Source of the DNA: Streptomyces longwoodensis
Lineage (GTDB): Bacteria > Actinomycetota > Actinomycetes > Streptomycetales > Streptomycetaceae
DNA length: 64,000 bases
NCBI RefSeq assembly: GCF_001514125.1
Contig: NZ_KQ948549.1
Location: 831,257 to 895,256 of the forward strand
Direction of reading: 5' to 3'
The notes beneath the pieces are model-generated. The model worked only from the letters and a program-made list of their open reading frames with translations. It was not told the DNA's origin and did not search any database. Of this stretch, positions 18,598 through 27,692 are shown in pieces (position 1 is the first letter of the stretch; each line of letters starts with the position of its first letter). The translations under genes were made by a program, and so were the position numbers.

Positions 18598-19137
18598 GTG
18601 GACGTGTTGAAGCGCCGGCTCGAACGCAGCCTGGCCGCGCAGTCGCTCCTGGCGTTCGTGCTGGCGATGGGCATCACCGCGCTGTTCCGCCGGGACCAGC
18701 ACCCGGTCGTGTGGGTGGTCCAGGCGGCCTTCTACACCGCCCTCTCGGTCGGGGTCCTGTCCTGGCAGCGCCGGCGCGTCGCCCGGTCCGTGGGCACCGA
18801 CCCCGCCGGCGTCACCGACCTCGGCATCAGGATCCGGCGCCGCGACGTGCCCCGGGATCCGGAGGAGCGGGCGGCCATGCGCCGGCTGGTCGCCGAGTCC
18901 CTGGGGAGGATGGAGCGGGGGCGCCGCTGGCTGCCGTACTACCTGGGTCTGCTCGGCCTGATCGCGGCCGGGCTGCTCGTCCTGGGGGCCGTCCGCGGTT
19001 CCTGGGTGTTCCCGGCGGTCTTCGCGGCCGGGGTCGCCTCGTTCGGCTGCTGGATCCTGTGGATGCGCCGGCGCTCCCTGGAGCGGCTGCGGTTCATGCG
19101 GGACGCGCTGGGGCGGGAGGACGAACGGGTGTCCTGA
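18598..19137 (+). CDS. Membrane protein of unknown function
   Basis: A 179-residue protein with two pairs of transmembrane helices (~15-60 and ~115-160) separated by a charged cytoplasmic stretch, and an arginine-rich C-terminus. The GTG at 18598 has AGGGAAGGGG about 9 nt upstream. It is divergent from the HD/MDR operon and followed by a perfect 8-bp hairpin at 19157-19177. No family recognised. Confidence 0.75.
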   Translation: MDVLKRRLERSLAAQSLLAFVLAMGITALFRRDQHPVVWVVQAAFYTALSVGVLSWQRRRVARSVGTDPAGVTDLGIRIRRRDVPRDPEERAAMRRLVAESLGRMERGRRWLPYYLGLLGLIAAGLLVLGAVRGSWVFPAVFAAGVASFGCWILWMRRRSLERLRFMRDALGREDERVS

Positions 19138-19156
19138 CGCTCCTGGGTCCGCACGT

Positions 19157-19177
19157 CGTGCCGGTACGGCCGGCACG
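19157..19177. terminator. Hairpin between convergent genes
   Basis: CGTGCCGG and CCGGCACG form a perfect 8-bp stem around TACGG. It lies between the membrane protein gene (+) and the STAS gene (-). Confidence 0.55.
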
Positions 19178-19260
19178 GCGGCGGGCCCGCTGCCCGGCCC
19201 TGGTCGCCAGCCGCCGGTCCTGATCGTCGAGCGCCGGTCTGGTCGCCTGGTCGCCGGGTC

Positions 19261-19668
19261 TCAGACCTCGGAAGCGCCCTCGAGGCCCTGGGTGTCCCCG
19301 GTGTCCTCGGCCGCCGGCCGCTGCGACAGGCCGCGGCCCACGCGGGCCTGGGCCTCCAGGACCGTGGCGTAGGCGGGGAGGATCTCCTCCAGGCCGAGGA
19401 TCCACATCATCCGGCGCAGGTGCTCGTTCGGCCCGGCCAGGACCAGCGCGCCCTGCCGTTCCTCCAGGCGGCGCCGCCAGGACAGCATCAGCGAGACGCC
19501 GGTGGAGTCGAGGTAGGCGGTGCGCGAGGCGTCCAGCACCAGCCGGCGGCAGCCCTGTCCGAGGAGCCGTTCGATCTCCGCGCGCAGGGACTCGGCGGCG
19601 AAGAGGTCCACGTCCTCGGGGAGGGCCGCCACCACCAGGTCATCATCACGGTGCACGACTTCCAGCAC
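19261..19668 (-). CDS. STAS-domain anti-sigma factor antagonist
   Basis: A 135-residue STAS protein with phosphosite YLDSTGVS (S55) and an acidic C-terminal tail of ~30 residues. Its core (GCRRLVLDASRTAYLDSTG) closely matches the STAS protein at 4476-4811, pointing to a duplication. No kinase or phosphatase gene is adjacent; the nearest PP2C gene is at 20996. Confidence 0.85.
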   Translation of the reverse strand: MLEVVHRDDDLVVAALPEDVDLFAAESLRAEIERLLGQGCRRLVLDASRTAYLDSTGVSLMLSWRRRLEERQGALVLAGPNEHLRRMMWILGLEEILPAYATVLEAQARVGRGLSQRPAAEDTGDTQGLEGASEV

Positions 19669-19896
19669 TGTTCCCCCCTCCTCGAGGTCGCCCGGGCCTT
19701 GTCACGAGTGTCCTGCCTGCAGGACCCGTACCCCGTCATCGGCTCGGCACGGGCGGCGTACCACAGGTGTGCCCACGACCACCCTAACGGGGGGCCGGTC
19801 GAGGGCGGGCGGAGTGCGGGTCCAGCTCACCCGGTCCGGTGGTTCTCTGCCCCCCGCCCGGTCACAGTTGGCCGGACCGTACCCCCATGACAGGAC

Positions 19897-20010
19897 GTGC
19901 GCCGTACCGTCGACGACTACACGAGTGTCACCGAGCTGACCGGGTACGAGCCGGACGACGAGGATCCGCTCGACCCGGAGTTCCGGGCCCCGACGGACGA
20001 CGGAGCGTGA
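19897..20010 (+). CDS. Possible small acidic protein (37 aa)
   Basis: A GTG-started frame encodes a 37-residue acidic peptide (YTSVTELTGYEPDDEDPL in the middle). Third codon positions are almost all G or C, as in real genes here. An in-frame stop lies just upstream, so the start is constrained, but the only ribosome-binding-like sequence (AGGAC) is too close to it. It lies 90 nt before the SRAP gene. The rest of the 19669-20099 interval shows no gene. Confidence 0.4.
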   Translation: MRRTVDDYTSVTELTGYEPDDEDPLDPEFRAPTDDGA

Positions 20011-20099
20011 CCCGTACGCTGGAGGACCGTACGGCCGGCCGCGTCCCCGGCCCCGGCGACCCCGCGGCCGTGGCCGACGACGGAGGGGAGACTGGCTGC

Positions 20100-20846
20100 A
20101 TGTGCGGCCGTTACGCATCCACCCGCAGCCCGCAGGACCTGGTGCGGCTCTTCGGGGTCACCGACTGGCGCCCCGACGAGACGCTGGAGCCCAGCTGGAA
20201 CGTCGCGCCCACGGACGACGTGTGGGCGGTCCTCGAACGCGCCCCGCGCGGCGCGCAGGAGGACACCGCGCCGGTGGAGCGGCAGCTGCGCCCGCTGCGC
20301 TGGGGGCTGGTGCCGTCGTGGGCCAAGGACGTCAAGGTCGGCGCACGGATGATCAACGCGCGCGTCGAGACCGTGCACGAGAAGCCGGCGTTCCGCCGCG
20401 CCTTCGCCAAGCGCCGCTGCCTGCTGCCCGCCGACGGCTTCTACGAGTGGGAGCAGGCGACGGACCCGGCCACCGGTAAGGCCCGCAAGCAGCCGTACTT
20501 CATCCATCCCGAGGACGACCAGGTCATGGCCCTCGCCGGGCTGTACGAGTACTGGCGCGACCACGAGGTGCAGCGGGACGACGACCCCGCCGCCTGGCTG
20601 CTCACCTGCACCGTCATCACCACCGAGGCCACCGACGCCGCCGGGCGGGTGCACCCCCGGATGCCGCTGGCCCTCACCCCGGACCACTACGACGCCTGGC
20701 TCGACCCCCGCCACCAGGACCCCGGCCGGCTGCGCGCGCTCCTCGGCCGGCCCGCGGACGGCCACCTCGACGCCCGGCCCGTCTCCACGGCCGTGAACAG
20801 CGTCCGCAACAACGGCCCCCGGCTCCTCGACCCGGTCACCCCCTGA
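20100..20846 (+). CDS. SOS response-associated peptidase (SRAP, YedK/HMCES)
   Basis: A 248-residue SRAP-family protein. Cys2 follows the initiator Met (MCGRYAS) and becomes N-terminal after Met removal; it forms the thiazolidine crosslink with abasic sites in single-stranded DNA. Other conserved features are NVAPT, GFYEWEQ and HPRMPL with the catalytic His. The ATG at 20100 has GGAGGGGAG upstream. The protein protects abasic sites during replication, fitting the stress theme. Confidence 0.92.
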   Translation: MCGRYASTRSPQDLVRLFGVTDWRPDETLEPSWNVAPTDDVWAVLERAPRGAQEDTAPVERQLRPLRWGLVPSWAKDVKVGARMINARVETVHEKPAFRRAFAKRRCLLPADGFYEWEQATDPATGKARKQPYFIHPEDDQVMALAGLYEYWRDHEVQRDDDPAAWLLTCTVITTEATDAAGRVHPRMPLALTPDHYDAWLDPRHQDPGRLRALLGRPADGHLDARPVSTAVNSVRNNGPRLLDPVTP

Positions 20847-20941
20847 AAGCGCTCACACCCCCTTCCGCGAAGGCGGCCCACCGCCCTGCCCGGACGGGGG
20901 AGTCGACGAGTGGCCCATGCGGGACGGGTATGCTCGCAACC

Positions 20942-20957
20942 GTTGTCCAGCGACAAC
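20942..20957. promoter_or_regulatory. 16-bp palindrome upstream of the receiver-PP2C operon
   Basis: GTTGTC-CAGC-GACAAC is an interrupted perfect palindrome 38 nt before the ATG at 20996. It could be a repressor site over the promoter of the three-gene signalling operon. The binding protein is unknown. Confidence 0.4.
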
Positions 20958-20995
20958 AGTAGGGTGCCGAAACGGCCGGTGAGGAGGGCGGGAGC

Positions 20996-22243
20996 ATGGT
21001 GATGCCACAGACGCGTACCGACGGCCTGCCCAGGAACGACGACGGCATCGGACAGCGGAACGACGACGGGATCGGACAGCCGTCGTGGGTGTCCGGCGAA
21101 CCGGCGGTCCTGCTGGTCGAGGACGACGCCGGGGACGCTCTGCTGGTCGAGGAACTGGTCGCCGACAGCGCGCTCAAGGTGCGCCTGACGTGGGTCCGCT
21201 CGATGGCCGAGGCCGTCGAGGCGCTGGCCACCGAGGTGCCCGACTGCATCCTGCTCGACCTGCACCTGGCCGACGCCCAGGGCCTCGAGGCGGTCTCCCG
21301 GGTCCGGGCGAGCGCCGACCAGGCCGCCGTCGTCGTCCTGACCGGCCTCGCCGAGGAGGAGACCGGACTGGCCGCGGTGGCCGCCGGGGCCCAGGACTAC
21401 CTGGTCAAGGGCCGCGTCGAGCCCGAGCTGTTCGTGCGGGCGGTGCGCTACGCGATCCAGCGCAAGCAGTCCGAGCGGGCGGCCGTGGCCCTCCAGGCCA
21501 GCCGGCTCCAGGCCCAGGAGAACGCCCGCCTGGAGCGGGGCCTGCTGCCCCGCCCGCTGCTGCGCGGCGAGGGCGTCGAGGTGGTCACCCGCTACCGTCC
21601 GGGCCGGGCCCACGCCCTGCTCGGCGGTGACTTCTACGACATCGTGCAGGGCGCCGACGGCACGGTCCACGCGCTGATCGGCGACGTCTCCGGGCACGGC
21701 CCCGACGAGGCCGCCCTCGGCGTGGCCCTGCGCATCGCCTGGCGCACCCTGGTCCTCACCGGCGTCACGGGACCCGACCAGGTGGCGCGCCTGGAGGAGA
21801 TCCTGGTGGCCGAGCGCACCCGCAGCGAGGTCTTCGCCACGCTCGTCACGCTCAGTGCCGTGCCCGGGCAGCGCTCGGTGCGCCTGGTGCGGGCCGGCCA
21901 CCACGGGCTGCTGCGCCGGACCGGCGGCGGCGTGGAGTGGCTGGAACCGCCGGGCGGTCCCGCGCTGGGCGTGGTCCCGGGCCTCGCGCGCTGGCCGGTG
22001 GCCGAGATGACCGTGGCGGAGGGCGCCTCGGTCGTGCTGTTCACCGACGGCCTGTTCGAAGGGCACGTCGGGCGCGGACAGGAACGCCTGGGCGAGGACG
22101 GTCTGCTCGCCCTGGCCCGCGAGTGCACCGACCTGCCGGCGGAGGAGTTCGTCGACGCGCTGATCGTGCGCGCCGAGGGCCTCGCCGAGCAGCAGGGCGG
22201 CCTGGCGGACGACGTGGCCGTGATGCATCTGAGTTGGGACTGA
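20996..22243 (+). CDS. Receiver-PP2C (SpoIIE) response-regulator phosphatase
   Basis: A 415-residue protein: a short leader with a tandem duplication (RNDDGIGQ twice, 21032-21079), a receiver domain (~35-155; LLVEDDAGD, phospho-acceptor D88 in LLDLHLAD, DYLVKG) and a SpoIIE PP2C domain (~190-410; GGDFYD, IGDVSGHG, FTDGLFE, ADDVAVM). The layout matches RssB/RsbP-like phosphatases controlled by phosphorylation. The ATG follows GGAGGGCGGGAG. It leads an operon with a CHASE3 kinase and a single-domain regulator; the kinase probably phosphorylates one or both receivers. Confidence 0.9.
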   Translation: MVMPQTRTDGLPRNDDGIGQRNDDGIGQPSWVSGEPAVLLVEDDAGDALLVEELVADSALKVRLTWVRSMAEAVEALATEVPDCILLDLHLADAQGLEAVSRVRASADQAAVVVLTGLAEEETGLAAVAAGAQDYLVKGRVEPELFVRAVRYAIQRKQSERAAVALQASRLQAQENARLERGLLPRPLLRGEGVEVVTRYRPGRAHALLGGDFYDIVQGADGTVHALIGDVSGHGPDEAALGVALRIAWRTLVLTGVTGPDQVARLEEILVAERTRSEVFATLVTLSAVPGQRSVRLVRAGHHGLLRRTGGGVEWLEPPGGPALGVVPGLARWPVAEMTVAEGASVVLFTDGLFEGHVGRGQERLGEDGLLALARECTDLPAEEFVDALIVRAEGLAEQQGGLADDVAVMHLSWD

Positions 22244-22260
22244 CGGAAGTTGACAGGCTT

Positions 22261-23919
22261 GTGTCGAGGCGAACGGTGAGGGACGTGACGGGCGGAGCGG
22301 GCGGCTGGCGACGGCTGACGGTGCAGGGCTGGTTCTTCCTGGCGCTGTCGCTGATGGTGCTGCTCGTGGTCGTCGGCTCGGTCGTCGGCGGCACCCTGCT
22401 CGCGCAGACCGCTCGGGTGACCGACGAACTGACCCTGGACATCCAGCCGGCCCGGACCGAGGCGTACCGGCTCCAGGCCGCCCAGGTCAACCAGGAGACC
22501 GGCATCCGGGGCTACGCCATCGCCGCCGACCAGCAGTTCCTCGCGCCCTACACCCAGGGCAAGCAGGACGAGGCCCGCTCCGTACGACGGCTGCGCGAGC
22601 TGCTCGACGGGCGGCCCGAGCTGCTCGCGGACCTCGACGCGGTGGAGCGCGAGGCGGACCAGTGGCGCAAGCAGTTCGCCGAGCCCCTGGCCGCGTCCGT
22701 CACCCCGGGCCGGCCGCGCACCCTCGACCGGCAGTCCGCCGAGCGCGGCAAGGCGGAGTTCGACCAGGTCCGCGCCCTGTGGACGAAGCAGAACGCCGAC
22801 CTGACGCGCGCTGTCCAGGACGGACGCGAGCGCATCAGCCACGAGCGTCTGGTGCGCAACACCGTCCTGGCCGCCATGGTGGCCGTCTTCCTGCTGACCG
22901 GCGTCGCCCTGTCGGTCCTCGTGCGCATGCTGGTGGCCCGCCCCCTGGAAGGCCTGCGCACGGCGTCGCGCCGCGTCGCGGGCGGTGACTTCTCGTACGA
23001 GATCCACGGCGACGGCCCCGCCGACCTGACCGCGGTGGCCGGCGACGTCGAGGACATGCGCAGGCGGATCGTCGCCGAGCTCCACGCCTCCCGCGACATC
23101 CAGGAGGAGCTGACCCGGCAGGCCGCCGAACTGGACGCGCAGGCGGTGGAGCTGCGCCGCTCCAACGCGGAGCTGGAGCAGTTCGCCTACGTCGCCTCGC
23201 ACGACCTCCAGGAGCCGCTGCGCAAGGTCGCCTCGTTCTGCCAGCTGCTGGAGAAGCGCTACGGCGACCAGCTCGACGAGCGCGGCCGGCAGTACATCGA
23301 CTTCGCCGTGGACGGCGCCAAGCGCATGCAGGTCCTCATCAACGACCTGCTGACCTTCTCCCGGGTGGGCCGCCTCAACGACGCCCGTGAGCCCGTCGAC
23401 CTCGACCAGGCGCTCGACAAGGCACTGCGCAACCTCACCGCGGCCGTCGAGGAGTCCGGGGCGGCCGTCGACCGGCCGGAGGACCTGCCCGAGATCACCG
23501 GCGACCCGACCCTGCTGACCATGCTCTGGCAGAACCTCGTGGGCAACGCGCTGAAGTTCCGCCACCCCGACCGCACCCCGCACGTGTCCGTCACCTGCGC
23601 CGCCGACCCCGACGCCCCCGGGATGTGGCTCCTGAGCGTCACGGACAACGGCATCGGCATCCCCGAGCAGTTCGCGGAGAAGGTCTTCGTCATCTTCCAG
23701 CGGCTGCACGGCCGCGACGCCTACGGGGGCACCGGCATCGGCCTGGCCCTCTGCAAGAAGATCGTGGAGCACCACGGCGGCCGCATCTGGATCGACACCG
23801 ACCACACGGACGGCACCCGCTTCTGCTTCACTCTTCCCACGACCGCTGCTGATGCCACCGACCCCGTCGACGCCGCCGGCCCCTCGACCGACGCCACCGA
23901 AGAGAAGGCCCTGACATGA
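22261..23919 (+). CDS. CHASE3-HAMP sensor histidine kinase
   Basis: A 552-residue membrane kinase: transmembrane helix 1 (~20-45), extracytoplasmic CHASE3 helical sensor (~50-195, with the family motif NQETGIRGYA), transmembrane helix 2 (~200-225), HAMP, coiled coil, HisKA with H314 in SHDLQEPLRK and HATPase_c (DNGIGIP, GGTGIGLALC). The SHDLQEPLR H box is that of phytochrome-like kinases. GTG 22261 is chosen as start; a ribosome binding site is weak. It lies 17 nt after the receiver-PP2C gene and overlaps the next gene by ATGA. Confidence 0.88.
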   Translation: MSRRTVRDVTGGAGGWRRLTVQGWFFLALSLMVLLVVVGSVVGGTLLAQTARVTDELTLDIQPARTEAYRLQAAQVNQETGIRGYAIAADQQFLAPYTQGKQDEARSVRRLRELLDGRPELLADLDAVEREADQWRKQFAEPLAASVTPGRPRTLDRQSAERGKAEFDQVRALWTKQNADLTRAVQDGRERISHERLVRNTVLAAMVAVFLLTGVALSVLVRMLVARPLEGLRTASRRVAGGDFSYEIHGDGPADLTAVAGDVEDMRRRIVAELHASRDIQEELTRQAAELDAQAVELRRSNAELEQFAYVASHDLQEPLRKVASFCQLLEKRYGDQLDERGRQYIDFAVDGAKRMQVLINDLLTFSRVGRLNDAREPVDLDQALDKALRNLTAAVEESGAAVDRPEDLPEITGDPTLLTMLWQNLVGNALKFRHPDRTPHVSVTCAADPDAPGMWLLSVTDNGIGIPEQFAEKVFVIFQRLHGRDAYGGTGIGLALCKKIVEHHGGRIWIDTDHTDGTRFCFTLPTTAADATDPVDAAGPSTDATEEKALT

Positions 23920-24362
23920 CCACCCCTGACGCCACCCCCGTCGACGTGCTCCTCGTCGAGGACGACCCGGGCGACGAACTGATGACGCGCGAGGCGTTCG
24001 AGGACAACAAGATCGGCAACACGCTGCACGTCGTCCGGGACGGCGAGGAGGCCCTCGACTTCCTCTACCGGCGCGGCCGGCACACCGGCGCGCCGCGGCC
24101 CGACCTGATCCTGCTGGACCTGAACCTGCCGAAGTACGACGGGCGCCAGGTGCTGGAGAAGATCAAGTCCGACCCGGACCTGTCGCACATCCCGGTCGTC
24201 GTGCTGACCACCTCGGCGGCCGAGGAGGACATCCTGCGCAGCTACAAGCTGCACGCCAACGCCTACGTCACCAAGCCGGTCGACCTGGACCAGTTCATCG
24301 CCGCGGTCCGCCAGATCGACGACTTCTTCGTCCAGGTGGTCCGCCTCCCCAAGACCCGCTGA
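23916..24362 (+). CDS. Single-domain response regulator (RcpA-like)
   Basis: A 148-residue stand-alone receiver: acidic pocket LLVEDDPGDE, phospho-acceptor D68 in LLDLNLPKYDG, T in VVLTTS and K in TKPVDLD. It resembles RcpA, the partner of phytochrome kinases, in line with the kinase encoded just upstream (4-nt overlap). With no output domain, it must act through protein contacts or as a phosphate sink for the receiver-PP2C protein. Confidence 0.9.
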   Translation: MTTPDATPVDVLLVEDDPGDELMTREAFEDNKIGNTLHVVRDGEEALDFLYRRGRHTGAPRPDLILLDLNLPKYDGRQVLEKIKSDPDLSHIPVVVLTTSAAEEDILRSYKLHANAYVTKPVDLDQFIAAVRQIDDFFVQVVRLPKTR

Positions 24363-24535
24363 ACCGCGCCGCGGGCCCGTCCTGCGGCCGCCCGACGGGG
24401 TCCGCGGAGGGGCCGGCGGGGCGAATGACCGGCGGCCGCCGGGGTAGGGGCCTGCTTGGCCTTCGCATTCGCGGGTACAGCGACCACATGACCGGAGGAC
24501 CACCACACTGCCGGCTCCCCTGAGAGCCTCGGTCC

Positions 24536-25018
24536 ATGGCGGAATACGGGGACGCTGATCGAGAACCGGCGCGGGCCGACGGGCCGGACGTCGTCGCTGG
24601 GCGGATCGCCGACGCGGTGGACAGCCTGACCGGGCTGTGGGCCGCGGCGGCGAGCCGCGCCTCGGTGCGCCTGTCGCCGCACCAGCTGCGGGCCATGCGG
24701 GCCCTGGAGGACCTGCCGGGCACCAATCTGACGGCCCTGGCGGAGCGCCTCGACGCCGGCCTGCCGTCGGTCAGCAGACTCTGCGACCGCCTGGAGGCGG
24801 CCGGACTGGTGGTCCGGGACGCGGCGCCGCACAACCGCCGCGAGGTGGAGCTGCGCCTGACGACCCACGGGCGGCACGTCCTGGCCGAGGTGGCACGGCT
24901 GAGGAACCGTGCCCTGGCCGAGGTACTGCGCGCCATGGACCCGGACGCGCTGGACGCCCTGGACCGGAGCCTGCGGGCGTTCGCCGAGGTGCAGAAGAAC
25001 CTGCCGCCGACGAAGTGA
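24536..25018 (+). CDS. MarR-family transcriptional regulator
   Basis: A 160-residue winged-helix protein: LSPHQLRAMRALED, recognition region LDAGLPSVSRLCDRLEAAGL and wing DAAPHNRREVELRLT. It resembles the MarR at 27693-28178, above all around SRLCDRL. It converges with the atypical PP2C gene 25081-26265. Together the two MarR and two PP2C genes look like a duplicated module. Confidence 0.85.
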   Translation: MAEYGDADREPARADGPDVVAGRIADAVDSLTGLWAAAASRASVRLSPHQLRAMRALEDLPGTNLTALAERLDAGLPSVSRLCDRLEAAGLVVRDAAPHNRREVELRLTTHGRHVLAEVARLRNRALAEVLRAMDPDALDALDRSLRAFAEVQKNLPPTK

Positions 25019-25080
25019 CGCCGTGGGGACGCGTGGGCCCGGGGTCCGGGTCATGCGCCCCGTGGCCGTCGCCGTACGGC

Positions 25081-26265
25081 TCAGTCCTGGGCCGGGGGCC
25101 GGCCGTGCCAGTCCAGGCAGATCACCGCGGCGTCCGCCGTGAGGTCGGAGCTGCCGAAGTGCTCGACCAGGCCCGCCACCACGGCCCGCGCCGCCTCGTT
25201 CGGGTCCTGCGACCGTGCCGTGCCGAGGGTCTGGCGCAGGGCCTGCTCACCGAACACGCCGCCCTCCGGCGAGCGCGCCTCGTGCACACCGGTGCTCACC
25301 ACCACGAGCCGGTCCCCGGGCCGCACGGTGAAGATCTGCTCCTCGTACGCGGTCTCCTCGAACATGCCGAGGGGCAGCTGGGCGTCCAGCGCGATGCGCT
25401 CGACGGTCTCGCCGCGCAGGCGGTACAGGTGGGGCGAGCCCGCGTCCACCGCCTGCACGCTGCCGTTCGCCAGGTGGAAGCGGAGCAGCAGGGTCGAGGC
25501 GTACACCTTGCCGCCGTACTGGGCGTACACCGCCTGGTCGGCCAGTCGGGCCTGGTCGGCGAGGGCGAGGCCGGCCCGGCGCGCGTTGCGCAGGGCGCTC
25601 ACCGCCAGGTTGGTCAGCAGGGAGGCGTCGATGCCCCGGCCCATGCCGTCGGTCACGGTCAGGGTCAGGTGGTCGCCGTCGGTGGACCAGTCGAAGTTGT
25701 CGCCGCCGACGGCGTACGCGGGCTCCAGGTGGGCGCCGATGACGAACTCCTGGCGGGCGCAGCCGCGGCCCGGCAGCAACTGCCACTGCATCTCGGCGGC
25801 CAGGGTCAGCCGGCGGCTGCGACGGGCCAGCAGGTACAGGTCGGTGTCGCGTTCCGCGGTGACGACCTCGTGCCCGAGCGCGGTCGCGAAGTCGGCGAGC
25901 CGCAGCACCCCGGACGGGACCGTCTCGTCGGCCGACACGCGCACCGAGAGGACCCCGAGCCGGTCGCCGCGCACGGTGACGGGCAGGTGCACGGTGGCCG
26001 TGCCGTCCTCGCCGGGCTGCACGACCGGCGTCTGACCGGAGAAGGCCTGCCCGGCGGGCCCGTCGTGCGCCGACAGCGGCTCCCCGGTGTACGGCAGCCG
26101 CGTGACCGGTTGCAGCACGCGCAGCGCGTAGTCGGCGAGCCACAGGGTGACCTCCCGGGCTCCGGCGCGCTCGGCGAGCAGGTTCCGGGCCGTCTCCACC
26201 ACGGCGTGCGGCGGGGCCGCGCGCAGCGCGCTCTCCGCGCTCCGGGCCGGTTCAGACGCGCTCAC
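25081..26265 (-). CDS. Atypical SpoIIE/PP2C-like protein with GAF domain (paralogue 1)
   Basis: A 394-residue protein: N-terminal GAF-like region (~20-150) and a SpoIIE-like domain (~165-385). The landmark LTLAAEMQWQLLPG is shared with the neighbour at 26368. The first Asp pair is kept (GGDNFD) and so is TDGMGRG, but the usual T-D-G before the last strand reads STGVHE and the final D-D reads ADAAV. Two metal-binding Asp are therefore missing and activity is doubtful. GTG 26265 is chosen over GTG 26274 because AGGGTGG lies just upstream. Confidence 0.82.
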   Translation of the reverse strand: MSASEPARSAESALRAAPPHAVVETARNLLAERAGAREVTLWLADYALRVLQPVTRLPYTGEPLSAHDGPAGQAFSGQTPVVQPGEDGTATVHLPVTVRGDRLGVLSVRVSADETVPSGVLRLADFATALGHEVVTAERDTDLYLLARRSRRLTLAAEMQWQLLPGRGCARQEFVIGAHLEPAYAVGGDNFDWSTDGDHLTLTVTDGMGRGIDASLLTNLAVSALRNARRAGLALADQARLADQAVYAQYGGKVYASTLLLRFHLANGSVQAVDAGSPHLYRLRGETVERIALDAQLPLGMFEETAYEEQIFTVRPGDRLVVVSTGVHEARSPEGGVFGEQALRQTLGTARSQDPNEAARAVVAGLVEHFGSSDLTADAAVICLDWHGRPPAQD

Positions 26266-26367
26266 GACATCCACCCTTTCGGCATATGACCTTCACACTA
26301 GCGTGCCCCGTCCGAGCCCCCGAGCCGGCGGGTGCGGCGGGGCAGGGGTGCCGACGGGGCCGCGGAC

Positions 26368-27528
26368 CTACCGGCCCCGCCAGTCCAGGCACACCACCAG
26401 TGCGTCGTCGTCCGCGGTGTGGTGACCCCGGTGTCCGGTCAGCTCCCGCAGCACCGCTGCGGGGACCTCCGCCGCGGGCAGCAGCCGGGTGGCCTGGATC
26501 GCCCGGGCCAGCGCGGTGTCGCCGTACGCCTCGCCCCGGGGCGAGGCCACGGCGTACACCCCGTCGCTGACGAACACCAGCCGGTCGCCGGGCTCGACGC
26601 GGAACTCCTGTGCGACGTAGTCGGTCTCCTCGAACATGCCGAGCGGCAACTGCGGTTCGAAGGCGACCCGCTCGACCGCGCCGTGGCGCAGCCGCATCAT
26701 CCGGGGCGAGCCGGCGTCCACCACCCGGCCCCGTCCCGTGCCGAGCTCGAAGTCGAACATCAGCACCGACAGGTAGCGGTCGCCGCCGTAGTGGCCGAAG
26801 ACCGCCTGGTCGGCGAGGGCGGCCTGGTCGGCCAGGGGGAGCCCGGCCCGGCGGGCGTTGCGCAGGGCGTTGACGGCGAGGTTCGTCAGCAGGGCCGCCT
26901 CGGTTCCCTCACCCATGCCGTTGGAGACGTACAGCACGAGGCCCTCGGCGGTGGCGGACCAGTCGTAGTTGTCGCCGTGGATCGCGTAGGCGGGCTCCAG
27001 CTGGGCGCCCAGGTCGAACTCGGGGCGGGAGCAGGAGGTCCCGGGCAGCAGCTGCCACTGCATCTCCGCGGCCAGGGTGAGGCGGTCCTGCCGCCGGGCC
27101 CGCAGGAACAGATCGGTGTCCCGCTCGGCGAGCAGCACCTCGTGGCCCAGCACCTCGGCCAGCTCCGCGAGCTCGGCCAGGCAGGAGCGGCCCTCCTCCG
27201 TGTCGGCGAGGGTCACCGTGAGGACGCCCAGCCGGTCGCCGCGCACGCTCACCGGCAGGTGCGCGCGGAGCCGGCCGTCCCCGAGCGCCTCCACGAAGGG
27301 CTCCTGGGAGGCGAACGCGCGTCCGGCCGGGCTGTTGTGGACGGACACCGGGGGCCGCGTGTGCGGCGGGTCGGTCACGGGCTGCAGCACGGTGAGGCCG
27401 TAGTCGACGATGAGCAGGTCCACCAAGGACGCACCGTACTGCCGGCCCAGCTCCCCGCTCACGGCGCGGGCCAGGTCCTGGGGGGCCGCCGTGCGCAGCG
27501 CCCGCTCGACAGCCATGAATCTGTTCAC
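26368..27528 (-). CDS. Atypical SpoIIE/PP2C-like protein with GAF domain (paralogue 2)
   Basis: A 386-residue paralogue of the preceding protein with the same layout and the shared LTLAAEMQWQLLPG. HGDNYD, SDGVYA and DDDALVV keep Asp residues that paralogue 1 lost, but the G-D-x-x-G motif reads SNGMGEG, with Asn for the metal Asp. The two paralogues are thus defective at different positions. GTG 27528 is the likely start, with no clear ribosome binding site; the ATG at 27516 is an alternative. It is divergent from the MarR gene at 27693, its likely regulator. Confidence 0.82.
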   Translation of the reverse strand: MNRFMAVERALRTAAPQDLARAVSGELGRQYGASLVDLLIVDYGLTVLQPVTDPPHTRPPVSVHNSPAGRAFASQEPFVEALGDGRLRAHLPVSVRGDRLGVLTVTLADTEEGRSCLAELAELAEVLGHEVLLAERDTDLFLRARRQDRLTLAAEMQWQLLPGTSCSRPEFDLGAQLEPAYAIHGDNYDWSATAEGLVLYVSNGMGEGTEAALLTNLAVNALRNARRAGLPLADQAALADQAVFGHYGGDRYLSVLMFDFELGTGRGRVVDAGSPRMMRLRHGAVERVAFEPQLPLGMFEETDYVAQEFRVEPGDRLVFVSDGVYAVASPRGEAYGDTALARAIQATRLLPAAEVPAAVLRELTGHRGHHTADDDALVVCLDWRGR

Positions 27529-27692
27529 GATCGTAGATATGCCAATCTCGTACCCGAAGTGACGTGACGTCCGGTCCCGTGGCGGGCCGTCCGGTGCGCC
27601 AGGCGGCCGCGGACGTCCGTCCGTCGTTCCGTCCGGCCCTGTACGGCGCCCCTGCCTAGTACGCTGAGGGGCGTCCCCGTGCCTGCGAGAGT

